From the IMG/VR virus record IMGVR_UViG_3300018041_000077, positions 1 to 22,452 of that record: DNA of 22,452 nt; one strand, given 5' to 3'. Under the pieces are notes generated by a model. That model did not search any database, had not been told where the DNA came from, and saw only the letters and a program-made list of their open reading frames with translations. The stretch is from a virus. The position numbers and the translations under genes are program-made. Positions 1 through 8,185 of the stretch are shown here, one piece after another. The stretch's first letter is position 1. Each line of letters begins with the position of its first letter.

Positions 1-2204
1 ACAGGGTCTTGAACTGTTATAGGTGAATTACCTTTAAGGTGTGAAAATGAACCAGTTACAGCAGTTATAGTTTTATCTACATCTAAACTACCTGTAACAC
101 TAACACTACCTGTAAATTCATGTGTATCATCTAAGCTATCACCAAATTTAGTAGAACCTGATGAGTAAATTATGGATGAAGATTCATAAATGGTTACAAG
201 TGTATTAATAGAGGCAGTACCATATATAGTAACGTCTCCAGCTACATCTAAAGTACCTGCGTCAATTTTTCCTGTTACATCTAAATTACCTGCAATAAGA
301 GCATCTCCATTATATGGGAAAGTGGGAGGTGGGGCAGGAGGTGGAGGTATAGATACGTTAAAAGTTGAACTATCTCCTCTAGTAAAGGTGAGGGTTTGGG
401 TAGAGGGAGATGAAGCATTAATTAATAATGAACCTGTATCTGCCCCCTTTAAAACTCCTGTAAGATTACTACCATCCCCATAATATACCGAGGAAGAAAT
501 ATAATTTGAGGTTATATAAGGGAAGGAGCCAGTCCCTGAGAGGGTAATATCTCCTAACTCTAGATTGGCTGTTTTAGAAATAGCAGTAGCTATATAACCT
601 GATCCTGTATAAGAGAGTGTAGTAACACCAAGAAGGGAAGGGTTAAATAAGGCGTTAGTACCAAAAAAAGTATCTATTTTATTATAATTGGGGTTAAGGA
701 GGGTCCAAATTGGGGATGCATCTGTTAAATCTCCTACTCCTGCAGACTTATCCCAAATAAATTCTACAATATCCCCGGGTTCAAGAGTTCCTTTTGAGTT
801 AAAAAAAGTTTTAATGGAGTTAAGATCAATAAGGTAACAAAAGGTATTACCAATAGTAGTAAAATCTGCTACTTTATAAGTAACAAAGTTCCCATTTTTA
901 ATATTTTTTAAAGTTAATAAAGAACCTTTATCTTTAAATGGAAAACGTTCAAAAGGAGCAAACGGAGATGTAATACCACTACTACCTTTTGAGGCTTTAT
1001 CTATATCAAGCCCATTAAAAGAAGAAGTACTAAAACTAAGCCCTAAAAGATAAGAAGTACCAATTCTTACTTCTCCCTCGCTGACAGTGCCATCAGGGAA
1101 CGCACTACTTGTAAGATATTTATAAAGATAAGGGGAGGATGTAATTCCTGTAAGAGAGGAACCATCCCCCTCATAAGTAGAGGCACTTATAGATCCTGTT
1201 ACATTTAAGCTGCCTGAGATAGTAGCATTGCCTGTGTGAGGGAAAGGATCAAGGGAAGAAGTGGGGGTCGCTGTAGCGGTCCAATCACTGTTACCCGTCC
1301 AAAAATAGCCAGGGGGTAAATTAGGGACATCATTTGTTCTTCCTGCTCCAATAACGGTAAGTTCACCATTATTTTGACTATTACCTACTCTAGCAATTTT
1401 TTGAATTAAAGCAGAACCTGTTGGTCTATCTTTAGTTAATACTCCTTCACCAACATATAAACTATCATTAACATCTAATAAAGAAGTATTATAACCTCTT
1501 AAAGCACCTAATATAGTAGCATGACCTTGTTCATTATCTGCTAAATCTTGGTCTAAAACACCTACTGCAGGCATAGTATTTGATAAGGATGCCGAAGAGG
1601 GTGATACTTGGAATATTGATGCCCCTTGGAATCCGCTTATATACACAGGTGTTCCAAGTTCTAAAGGAACTCCTGAGGTGTTTTTTACATCTATATTGGT
1701 TCTATCAGCCCAATCAAAATATAAATTACCTTCTCCATCAGTTGTTATAAGTTGTTTTTCATCACCATCTATTGTAGGATAAATTAATCCAGAGGCTGTT
1801 AGATAATTTAATTCAGTAGATCCAGTTACTATAAGACTACCACTAATTATAACATCTCCTATATAAGGGGATTCAAAAGAAGTACCACTAGTACCTGAGG
1901 TACCACTGGTGCCTGAGGTACCACTGGTGCCTGAGGTGCCGCTGGTACCTGAGGTACCACTGGTGCCTGAGGTACCACTGGTGCCTGAGGTGCCACTGGT
2001 GCCTGAGGTGCCGCTGGTACCTGAGGTACCACTGGTGCCATTTCCTCCTTGGGGACCTAGAGCCGTTACTCCTATAACTTTTGTTATAGGTTGAGTTACT
2101 TGTATAGTTTTATTATGTACTTTATCTGTAATCTCAATCTTACGATTTTGATCTTCTAAAGATACATTATTATTAAATTGTTTAACTTCAATATTATTAG
2201 CCAT
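1..2204 (-). CDS. Tail fibre-like protein with Gly-Thr-Ser repeat (partial, C-terminus beyond window)
   Basis: Reading from ATG at 2204, the frame stays open to the left edge (about 734 codons), so the C-terminus is missing. The N-terminus ([13 protein letters not shown]) leads into a collagen-like GPQGGN stretch and then an uninterrupted Gly-Thr-Ser repeat at about residues 56-107. After it come recurring modules of the type [28 protein letters not shown] and [14 protein letters not shown], plus two GDGS-x-LTG motifs near residues 341 and 576. Such motifs are common in phage fibres, many of which end in an S74-type intramolecular chaperone. A proline-rich linker (PPPPAPPP) lies near residue 620. 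It starts one base after the stop of the preceding structural gene, so the two are probably co-transcribed. Its likely role is a trimeric fibre for host contact; exact virion position cannot be told. The fibre class is well supported, the specific function is inference. Confidence 0.85.
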   Translation of the reverse strand, partial: MANNIEVKQFNNNVSLEDQNRKIEITDKVHNKTIQVTQPITKVIGVTALGPQGGNGTSGTSGTSGTSGTSGTSGTSGTSGTSGTSGTSGTSGTSGTSGTSGTSGTSGTSFESPYIGDVIISGSLIVTGSTELNYLTASGLIYPTIDGDEKQLITTDGEGNLYFDWADRTNIDVKNTSGVPLELGTPVYISGFQGASIFQVSPSSASLSNTMPAVGVLDQDLADNEQGHATILGALRGYNTSLLDVNDSLYVGEGVLTKDRPTGSALIQKIARVGNSQNNGELTVIGAGRTNDVPNLPPGYFWTGNSDWTATATPTSSLDPFPHTGNATISGSLNVTGSISASTYEGDGSSLTGITSSPYLYKYLTSSAFPDGTVSEGEVRIGTSYLLGLSFSTSSFNGLDIDKASKGSSGITSPFAPFERFPFKDKGSLLTLKNIKNGNFVTYKVADFTTIGNTFCYLIDLNSIKTFFNSKGTLEPGDIVEFIWDKSAGVGDLTDASPIWTLLNPNYNKIDTFFGTNALFNPSLLGVTTLSYTGSGYIATAISKTANLELGDITLSGTGSFPYITSNYISSSVYYGDGSNLTGVLKGADTGSLLINASSPSTQTLTFTRGDSSTFNVSIPPPPAPPPTFPYNGDALIAGNLDVTGKIDAGTLDVAGDVTIYGTASINTLVTIYESSSIIYSSGSTKFGDSLDDTHEFTGSVSVTGSLDVDKTITAVTGSFSHLKGNSPITVQDP
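1882..2039 (-). repeat. Tandem repeat encoding (Gly-Thr-Ser)n
   Basis: About nine tandem copies of an 18-bp unit lie inside the fibre gene, each coding for two Gly-Thr-Ser triplets. Copies differ mostly at synonymous third positions (for example ggtacc versus ggtgcc), and a higher-order period of about 54 bp is visible. The array is in frame, so a gain or loss of whole units changes linker length without breaking the protein. Confidence 0.9.
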
Positions 2205-2205
2205 A

Positions 2206-2604
2206 TTAAAAAGGTCCTAATGTTACATTCTTACTTAATTTAACTTTACCTTCTAATATTCTGGTCACTGTTGGGAAAGGAGTTCCTGTAGCTATTTCTA
2301 AGTCATAAACCGCTTCATTAAAATCCAATTGGGAAGAAGAATTAGCTGATATATACACTCCTATAGTTCCTGATGTGTAAGGGTTTAATCCTTCAGCCCC
2401 ATTAAAATTTAATCCGGTTCCATCAGGTTCTAGACTACTTGACAAAGTAATATAGGTAGTATCGGATTCTGTGGAAGGACGGATTTGCATTCTTCCTTGG
2501 TATCCTGTTAAGTTTATAGGATTATTATTTGAATCTTTATATGCTAGTTCAAAGTTTAAAGTTGCTCCCTGTTCTATTGTAAATGAGTATCTTCCAGCAG
2601 ACAT
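2206..2604 (-). CDS. Putative virion structural protein (beta-rich, tail/baseplate-associated)
   Basis: This 132-residue protein has no signal peptide or membrane segment. Its N-terminal part ([20 protein letters not shown], then [12 protein letters not shown]) matches a recurrent pattern in small phage tail proteins, where a GAT-x(4)-L stretch is followed by a D-x-N/G loop and LTGY-x(3)-MQIR. It is rich in Thr, Ser and Asn and predicted mostly beta strand. It sits directly upstream of the fibre gene (one-base gap) and downstream of PhoH, so it belongs to the tail/fibre transcription unit. It may be a baseplate or fibre-attachment protein; that role is inferred from pattern and neighbourhood only. 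Confidence 0.6.
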   Translation of the reverse strand: MSAGRYSFTIEQGATLNFELAYKDSNNNPINLTGYQGRMQIRPSTESDTTYITLSSSLEPDGTGLNFNGAEGLNPYTSGTIGVYISANSSSQLDFNEAVYDLEIATGTPFPTVTRILEGKVKLSKNVTLGPF

Positions 2605-2613
2605 GTTGTTTTT

Positions 2614-2628
2614 CCATAAATATTATGG
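2614..2628. repeat. Inverted repeat containing the recurrent junction motif ATAAATATTAT
   Basis: A perfect 6-3-6 inverted repeat (CCATAA-ATA-TTATGG) fills most of the gap between PhoH and the next gene. It contains the 11-mer ATAAATATTAT at 2616-2626, which also occurs at two other gene junctions (13734-13744 and 19971-19981). On the plus strand the core resembles a T4-type late promoter, but no gene lies in that direction. It may be a binding or processing site, or chance in AT-rich DNA. Confidence 0.3.
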
Positions 2629-2629
2629 A

Positions 2630-3328
2630 TTAATAAATAGGATTATCTACATAATAATTACGCAAATCTTCTACAATTTCATTACGATGGTTTGAAGTAA
2701 GTGTAATTGCTTCTAGATTTTTGACTTTACGTGATGCCTTATAAAGGTATTTAAATCCTGAATCTGCTTTTTTCTTTAAGTCAATTTGTTGTTCATCCCC
2801 ACACACAATCATTTTTGAGCGTAAACCTATACGGGTTACAATCATTTCCATTTGATCATGGGTAACATTTTGTGCTTCATCTACAATAACACATGAATCT
2901 AAAAATGTTCTACCTCTCATAAATGATACAGGTACAATTTCTATTTTACCATCACTTATAAGTTTTTCAACTTTAACTTTATCGTAAAGGATAAAAAAGT
3001 TTTGGTAAATAGGTTGAACCCATGGGTCCATTTTTTCTCTTAAGTCCCCTGGTAAGAAGCCAATTTCTTCTTTAGATACTGTGGGGCGAGTAATGATTAT
3101 TTTATCATATATTCTCCTTAAAAGACCATCTAATGCTATTTGACAAGCTAATAGTGTTTTTCCTGATCCTGCTTGTCCAGCCAGCATCGTAATTGTATTG
3201 TCTAGTATTTTTTGTTTAGCTTCTTTTTGTTCATCGTTTAAGGGAACCTTAAACTTAATTGGATTTTTTGGTATTCTTTTTTCTCTAAAAATTTCTTCTG
3301 CTTTAGGAGTATTGTTGAAATGGGTCAT
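2630..3328 (-). CDS. phoH: PhoH-like ATPase
   Basis: PhoH-family P-loop NTPase of 232 residues from the chosen start. A Walker A motif GQAGSGKT lies at residues 51-58, the family segment ITRPTVSKEEIGFLPGDL follows, then FMRGRTFLDS, and a Walker B motif VIVDEAQN at about 147-154, with a later CGDEQQ sensor-like motif. PhoH proteins are cytoplasmic ATPases common in marine phages and often grouped with the phosphate regulon, though their function in phage is not settled. The frame is open to an ATG at 3367, but that start would overlap the upstream decarboxylase gene by 65 bases. The ATG at 3328 (MTHFNNTPKAEE) overlaps by 26 bases and is preferred. It is the third gene of the unit that begins after the terminator at 5005-5030. 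Confidence 0.9.
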   Translation of the reverse strand: MTHFNNTPKAEEIFREKRIPKNPIKFKVPLNDEQKEAKQKILDNTITMLAGQAGSGKTLLACQIALDGLLRRIYDKIIITRPTVSKEEIGFLPGDLREKMDPWVQPIYQNFFILYDKVKVEKLISDGKIEIVPVSFMRGRTFLDSCVIVDEAQNVTHDQMEMIVTRIGLRSKMIVCGDEQQIDLKKKADSGFKYLYKASRKVKNLEAITLTSNHRNEIVEDLRNYYVDNPIY

Positions 3329-4046
3329 TTCTAAAATTGATTTTAACCAATTTATCCAAACCTGCATTTACGTGCATTTCATCTTCTAAGACTAAATCAA
3401 AGTCATATCTTTCATCTAAAGGTAAAACTAGATCTACTTGTGAACCCCATCTTATAAGTGAGAAACGCTCATTTTGCGAAACTGGAGAATTTTGGTCGTT
3501 GATGAATGGAGCTATAACGTTAACATCTTCATCCGCAATTTGGACTAGGAAATAAGTATAGTCTAATTGAGGTGAATATATTTTATTTAACATTCTTTCA
3601 TTATACTTCAAGTATTCCATATTATTAGGATTAATTGCAGCATTAAGAATATCTTTTTCAACTGCTAACATTGGTTTGTTAGTAGATTCAATAGGATCTA
3701 ATCCCCTATATTGTAATACACCGCTATATGGTATTCTATTTATATGAACATCATAAAACGACATGAATATACCAATTACAAGGGACGGTTGATTATAATG
3801 TTTATTACCCAATACGTCTTGTACTGTGTAGTTCATACCTTTAATCTCTACTATAGGTTCAGTAGCATCTTGAATATATTTTTGGTATAAAATTACTCCA
3901 TCTGCAGGAGAATAAAAATGCTTATAATCTATGTAGTTAGGACGCATAGGGTCTCTAAAGAAGAATGTATTAGATAACTCTCCTACGGGTACATTTGACC
4001 ACTTTTCTACTTCGGTTTCTAACCAATCTTCTAAATATTGAGCCAT
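3303..4046 (-). CDS. psd: Phosphatidylserine decarboxylase-family proenzyme
   Basis: The 247-residue product carries the hallmarks of the pyruvoyl-dependent PSD family: SPADG at 46-50 (catalytic Asp49), the signature FMSFYDVHINRIPYSG at 94-109 (catalytic His101), and IRWGSQVDLVLP at 198-209. Family knowledge puts autocatalytic cleavage between Gly201 and Ser202, giving a small chain with an N-terminal pyruvoyl group of about 46 residues. All three catalytic positions are intact. The enzyme makes phosphatidylethanolamine from phosphatidylserine, but relatives act on soluble amino acids, so the substrate is uncertain. The length fits the short bacterial type, and no transmembrane segment is evident. 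Its ATG shares one base with the stop of the amidinotransferase-like gene, indicating translational coupling. It lies between the major capsid gene and PhoH, an unusual place for a lipid enzyme. Confidence 0.85.
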   Translation of the reverse strand: MAQYLEDWLETEVEKWSNVPVGELSNTFFFRDPMRPNYIDYKHFYSPADGVILYQKYIQDATEPIVEIKGMNYTVQDVLGNKHYNQPSLVIGIFMSFYDVHINRIPYSGVLQYRGLDPIESTNKPMLAVEKDILNAAINPNNMEYLKYNERMLNKIYSPQLDYTYFLVQIADEDVNVIAPFINDQNSPVSQNERFSLIRWGSQVDLVLPLDERYDFDLVLEDEMHVNAGLDKLVKINFRNDPFQQYS

Positions 4047-4981
4047 TAGACTAAAGATTTGTTATAGTCAACATAGTTAAGATGCATTACCATACAACTT
4101 AACATAGCACCTGATTTCATGTATTCCGAAAGGTTAAAGAAAACAGGTTCAAGTCCTTCATTAAAACAAATTTTTTCCATTGTTTCAATTTTAGCTTTTT
4201 CCGCTTCATAATTTTCATCTGCTCTAGTCATTTCTGAGATATTAGAGGCACATAGAATCATGTTACCTAGTCTAACAGAGTTAGTTAAACCATTGAAAGC
4301 ATCGTCAACACTTATGTCTATTATCTCAGTATATTGTGATAACTGCGCTAATTCCTCTTCGGCAAACATTTCCGTGCAAACTAATGTTTTTTCTTTAGTT
4401 AACGGAAAAATAGAACAATCAAGGTGGTAAAGGTAATCATCTACCATTTCAACTTTAATAATGTTCATATCAAATGTTTCTTCCATCCACTCATAAGCCT
4501 CATATTGACTACGAATTCCGTACCCACCTACGTAAACATTATCGTAAAGATATTTTAAATCAGCTTCTCCTTCCCACTTAAAGGGACAAATAGTAGTTTC
4601 ATAACCCATTAAATCAAAAAACGGCTTACCTGCTTTTTCTTCACCTTGTCTTGGTTCTGAGGTGAAATTAGATAAGATGATTTGGTTTGATTTCTTTATG
4701 TGGGGTAGATAAATACCTAAATTAGCTACATATACTTGATCTTGAAAATTACCATATGAAGGTAAAAGATATGCTAAAGAATTACCTGCTATAAATTCGT
4801 AAAGATCTAAAAATTGTTTATATGCTGCTCCCTTATTTATTTTTAATTGATCGGGTTCTAATTCAGTCATCCAAACATTATTTGGGTTTGAAGTATCTAA
4901 AGTAAAGGGAAAATTCAAAACATATGCTGGTATAGGCAACTGTGATGGTGTTTCTTTCATCTTTTTTATTTTATTATACAT
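4046..4981 (-). CDS. Amidinotransferase / dimethylarginine dimethylaminohydrolase-like enzyme
   Basis: The roughly 311-residue protein fits the guanidino-group-modifying superfamily (amidinotransferases, DDAH, arginine deiminases). The elements appear in order: YVLNFPF and PNNVWM near the N-terminus, DQVYVANLGIYLP, the acidic motif KWEGEADLKYL followed by VYVGGYGIRS, the catalytic-type His in YHLDCSIFPL, and near the C-terminus GAMLSCMVMHLN with the expected nucleophilic Cys. Members use a covalent Cys intermediate to transfer or hydrolyse a guanidino group; which reaction and substrate cannot be told here. The frame opens at GTG 4987; ATG 4981 is used, and ATG 4960, preceded by an A-rich leader, is an equally good start. 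It is the first gene after the capsid terminator and is coupled to the decarboxylase gene by a one-base TAATG overlap. Confidence 0.75.
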   Translation of the reverse strand: MYNKIKKMKETPSQLPIPAYVLNFPFTLDTSNPNNVWMTELEPDQLKINKGAAYKQFLDLYEFIAGNSLAYLLPSYGNFQDQVYVANLGIYLPHIKKSNQIILSNFTSEPRQGEEKAGKPFFDLMGYETTICPFKWEGEADLKYLYDNVYVGGYGIRSQYEAYEWMEETFDMNIIKVEMVDDYLYHLDCSIFPLTKEKTLVCTEMFAEEELAQLSQYTEIIDISVDDAFNGLTNSVRLGNMILCASNISEMTRADENYEAEKAKIETMEKICFNEGLEPVFFNLSEYMKSGAMLSCMVMHLNYVDYNKSLV

Positions 4982-5004
4982 ATACACTACCTACTAGAAC
5001 AATA

Positions 5005-5030
5005 AAAAGCCCCACCGAAGTGGGGCTTTT
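5005..5030 (-). terminator. Rho-independent terminator after the major capsid gene
   Basis: A 7-bp GC-rich stem (GCCCCAC/GTGGGGC) with a CGAA tetraloop is flanked by A and T runs, so it could work in both directions. On the minus strand it lies 25 bases past the capsid gene stop and just before the amidinotransferase-like gene. It should isolate the abundant capsid message from the metabolic block. Confidence 0.9.
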
Positions 5031-5055
5031 CTTTAGTTTATACTAAAACTTTATA

Positions 5056-6687
5056 TTAGAGGGTGTTTAAACCACTAACGTAGATCTTAGCGTAGTATTC
5101 AGGTCTTAACATCTTCTTAGCGTAACGAGTCAAGAGACCTTTTCTTGGTGTAAAGGTTTCAGGATCGTACACTAGAGGTGTCATAATCAATGGAATATAA
5201 GGAGCAAATGTAGCACCTGTTTCCAAGAATTGTGAACCTTTAAATCCTAAGAGGATTGTATTTTCAGTCATGTATGGGTTTTTATAAACCTCATACTTAG
5301 CATTTAGGTTACCAACTTTTTGGATACCAAAAGCATAGTTCATAGTTTCTGCATCAGCACCATCTGCCGCTGCGAATCCAGGAATTGATTCCAAAACGGT
5401 ACCAATTGTGGGTGAGCAAACCATGAAGTTAGCACCTCCTCTTAAGGTCAACTGGTGGATCTTGTTAGATACCTTGTTGATCTTAGTACCGAGGGTTTGG
5501 AACCATTGGCCTTGTGTATTATAGAAAGTACCATTATCTACAGTGCCATTAGCATCAAATTGCTCATTATTTTTAGCTGACCAGTACTCTGTGGTAAGAG
5601 CATTCTCGATCAACATGCCTAGAATTTCTAGGTCAATTTCAAGAGCAATGTACTCACTCATAATGCTTGTCAACTCAGCCTCAGCATCTAAGCTGTGATA
5701 AGCGTTCAAGTCTTGAGCAAACTCAGGAGTCCAGACAGCTTTTAGCTTTCTTGTTTTAGCTACAATAGCTTCAGACTTCATTTTAATGTTAACCTCAGGG
5801 ATAGAGATAGGATCATTTTCACCATTAAGTGAAGTATTACCATCCTCAAAGTCACCTCTAAATTGGTCGGTAGGCTGTTGTACGTAGGTTACAGTAAAGT
5901 TTGCAGGAGCTGTTGATGAAGAAACGTACAATACGGGATCTCCTCCTACAGCTTTGTTGTATTCAGAAACATTAGCTGTAATGTTAGATCCTGAAGTTAC
6001 AAAGTAACCTCTAACGCCTACTAAGTCAGGGCTAGAAAGAGCGACACTTGCATCTACTGTAATCTTCCACAACTCACCTGCAGCTGCGGAAGCTGAAAGT
6101 GCTGAGTTAAATCCGGTATCAGCCCATGTAGCAGCTACTACAGTATGAGTAGAACCAGATGCTAAAGTAGCGGATTGTGTTACATTAGATGAATAGGTCC
6201 ACTTACCAGCACCGTATAAACCATCGGTAGGAGCAGTATTAGTATCAGTAACTCCATACATAGAGCCTGTACCAAATACATCACCGCCAGCATTAAACTT
6301 GCCTCCTAACTTATCAGTACCATACTGGAAGTCGAGGAAGAATACTAGACCAGAAGGTAAGCTCATTGGTTGTACACTAACAAAATCTTTTGCAGCGATT
6401 TGACCAAATACCTTTCTTACGAGGGGAAGGGCAATACCAGCCCATTGCTCACCAGTTCCGGCTGTAAAGGTAGCTGATGAAGCAGCTCCTCCACCAGTTT
6501 GGGAAGTTTCAACAACAAGTTGCTTAGCTTGGTTTTCAAGGATAAGAGACATGTTATTTCTGTCAATTTCACCTTTTAAACCTTCAAGCAAACCTGTTCT
6601 TTCCCATTTATTAGCTAACCTAGCAGCATCGCTCTGGACGACTTTCCACTGGTTAGCGCTCTCTAGAAGAGAATTTAAGTTTGACAT
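5056..6687 (-). CDS. gp23: Major capsid protein (T4 gp23-like)
   Basis: The 543-residue protein resembles T4 gp23. The N-terminal delta region (MSNLNSLLESANQWK) precedes SLILENQAKQLVVE, then GEQWAGIALPLVRKVFGQIAAKDFVSVQPM and LPSGLVFFLDFQYG, the conserved gp23 core start. T4 gp23 is trimmed by gp21; E60 in QLVVE before a Gly-rich stretch is a plausible cleavage point here, E51 an alternative. A Thr/Ser/Ala-rich central part (about residues 130-280) looks like a surface insertion, followed by the conserved EINIKMKSEAIVAKTRKLKAVW-type segment. It forms the hexameric capsid shell. It follows the scaffold gene by 25 bases and ends before a strong terminator. Codon use is more GC-rich than in neighbouring genes, as expected for high expression. 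Confidence 0.95.
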   Translation of the reverse strand: MSNLNSLLESANQWKVVQSDAARLANKWERTGLLEGLKGEIDRNNMSLILENQAKQLVVETSQTGGGAASSATFTAGTGEQWAGIALPLVRKVFGQIAAKDFVSVQPMSLPSGLVFFLDFQYGTDKLGGKFNAGGDVFGTGSMYGVTDTNTAPTDGLYGAGKWTYSSNVTQSATLASGSTHTVVAATWADTGFNSALSASAAAGELWKITVDASVALSSPDLVGVRGYFVTSGSNITANVSEYNKAVGGDPVLYVSSSTAPANFTVTYVQQPTDQFRGDFEDGNTSLNGENDPISIPEVNIKMKSEAIVAKTRKLKAVWTPEFAQDLNAYHSLDAEAELTSIMSEYIALEIDLEILGMLIENALTTEYWSAKNNEQFDANGTVDNGTFYNTQGQWFQTLGTKINKVSNKIHQLTLRGGANFMVCSPTIGTVLESIPGFAAADGADAETMNYAFGIQKVGNLNAKYEVYKNPYMTENTILLGFKGSQFLETGATFAPYIPLIMTPLVYDPETFTPRKGLLTRYAKKMLRPEYYAKIYVSGLNTL

Positions 6688-6712
6688 TTTGTTTTAGTTT
6701 TAAAATTAATAA

Positions 6713-8017
6713 TTATTTAATACCTGCTAATTTTTTAAAGCGTGACACCATAGCATCTTCTTCAACAACTTTTTGTTCGGTCATAAGACGCTTAGGGGCA
6801 ACACCCGCAGATTTTGAAGCAAGACCTATAGATTCTTTAATGTTAGATTTAGTTGACTTATTAACTAAATTTTCATTTAAAGTTTCGAAGATAGTTTTTG
6901 CTTCTTGTACTGTTTCAGCTTTATCAAAAGCCTTTAAAACCTTAATTTTTTGATTTTCTGTCAAGTTTTTGGCTTTGAAAATCTTGTTTGTGTAAAGGAG
7001 TTTAGAATTAAGAAGATTAACCTCATTAAGTTCGGTTTGGAGGTGTTTAATAACAAGTTTAGCCTCTTTAAGCTCTTTATTGTTAGAAGCTTCGAAACCT
7101 TCATTGCTAGTAGTTCCTCCTTTAATACCTGCACTTAAAGATGATGCTAAACCTTGTAATTTTTTAGCAGCTTTTGGGAAAACTCCCTCAAGTTTTGTCA
7201 TAAGGGCAGCTAATCCTGCCACAGAAGTTACACCAGCAGCCATTACCATAGCTTTAATAGCGGGTAATCCTAAGCCTAGGATTTCAGCTAGTTGCATTAA
7301 AGTTTCAGTAGTAAAGTCTTCATTTAAGATTTCCTCTTCTACTTCTTCATTTTCTTGAAGATCAACATCAACATCAACATCTGCATCTCCTATTTCACCT
7401 TCTTCATCTTTGCCTTCTTCTTCTTCTTCTTCAGACTCATCTGCTTCAGGTCCGGGAACTAATTCACCATCTTCGATCATATCTTCAATAACATCTTCGA
7501 TAAAGCTTTTTAGGTCATCCTCGCTCATGTCTTCAAGATTGATCTCTTCTTCGGTTTCAGTTTCAGTTTCAGCTTCTTCTTCTTCATACATGTCATCACC
7601 TTCATCCATGTGGTCACTTTCGTCCACATCATAAGCTTCGTCCATGTCTTCACCTCCACCTTCTTCTAATTCTAACTCAGCTAGAAGTTCGTCTAAATCT
7701 AGCTCTTCGTCCATGTCTTCAGCTTCTTTCATGTCTTCTTTGCCGTAGCCTTCATCCATGTCTTCAGATTCATCCATTTTTTCTTTACCTTCTTTCTCTA
7801 ACTTTTTTGCTTCTTCCATTTCTTCCTTTTCCTTGATTACCTTATCGGCTTCAGATATATCATCTTCTTCATCAAGTTGGGAAATTTTTTCAGAAAGCAT
7901 AGATTTAAGTTGGGGAGTAAAGGCTTCTTCTAAAGCAGCTTTTGCATTAGCAATAGCAACTTCTTTGACAGCTTTTGCGTCAGCAATAGCTTCTCTTAAC
8001 AAATCTCTGTTTGCCAT
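6713..8017 (-). CDS. gp22: Prohead core scaffolding protein (T4 gp22-like), hyperacidic
   Basis: The 434-residue protein lies directly upstream of the capsid gene, as gp22 does in T4-like phages. It has an Ala/Lys helix at the N-terminus (MANRDLLREAIADAKAVKE), then an extremely acidic stretch at about residues 45-230 with repeated EDMDE-type units. A short hydrophobic segment (AMVMAAGVTSVAGLAALM) follows at about 255-275, then a C-terminal domain with the pattern LLYTNKIFKAKNLTENQKIK and ending SRFKKLAGIK, which fits T4-like core proteins. The scaffold fills the prohead, is cut up by the prohead protease and leaves before packaging. The acidic region is long for the family and internally repetitive. 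Alternative names would be a fused gp67/gp68/gp22-like core protein; assignment rests on position and the C-terminal pattern. Confidence 0.8.
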   Translation of the reverse strand: MANRDLLREAIADAKAVKEVAIANAKAALEEAFTPQLKSMLSEKISQLDEEDDISEADKVIKEKEEMEEAKKLEKEGKEKMDESEDMDEGYGKEDMKEAEDMDEELDLDELLAELELEEGGGEDMDEAYDVDESDHMDEGDDMYEEEEAETETETEEEINLEDMSEDDLKSFIEDVIEDMIEDGELVPGPEADESEEEEEEGKDEEGEIGDADVDVDVDLQENEEVEEEILNEDFTTETLMQLAEILGLGLPAIKAMVMAAGVTSVAGLAALMTKLEGVFPKAAKKLQGLASSLSAGIKGGTTSNEGFEASNNKELKEAKLVIKHLQTELNEVNLLNSKLLYTNKIFKAKNLTENQKIKVLKAFDKAETVQEAKTIFETLNENLVNKSTKSNIKESIGLASKSAGVAPKRLMTEQKVVEEDAMVSRFKKLAGIK

Positions 8018-8138
8018 AATTCCTAAATTGTTTTGGTTGGGAAAATACGCTTATTCTGTAAAAGCGTAATAGTGATTAATAATAGTAGGTACCGTATAAA
8101 GTGACGGCACATTCAAGGATACATATGGTAGAAAAAAG

Positions 8139-8163
8139 AAAGGTGCGATTTCTCGCACCTTTT
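8139..8163 (-). terminator. Rho-independent terminator (copy A of a duplicated hairpin)
   Basis: A 10-bp stem (AAAGGTGCGA paired to its complement, TTTC loop) has a CTTTTTTC tail on the minus strand. It stands 23 bases past the stop of the gene at 8186 and upstream of the scaffold gene. A 31-base stretch, 8139-8169, is identical to 8780-8810, the terminator on the other side of that gene. Confidence 0.85.
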
Positions 8164-8185
8164 CCTTTTTGTGAAATTTTTTATA

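Noticed and set aside
1909-2094. Plus-strand frame with a Val-Pro-Glu-Val repeat, and minus-strand frame with a Pro/Ala/Val repeat
   Set aside because: Both are other-frame readings of the Gly-Thr-Ser array inside the fibre gene, which is open across the whole region.
3329-3367. Upstream start of PhoH at 3367
   Set aside because: It would deepen the overlap with the decarboxylase gene to 65 bases and adds residues (MQVWINWLKSILE) that look like an out-of-frame reading of that gene.
7410-7634. Plus-strand Ser-rich frames opposite the scaffold gene
   Set aside because: They arise as the complement of the Asp/Glu-rich codons; the minus-strand gene is supported by position and C-terminal pattern.
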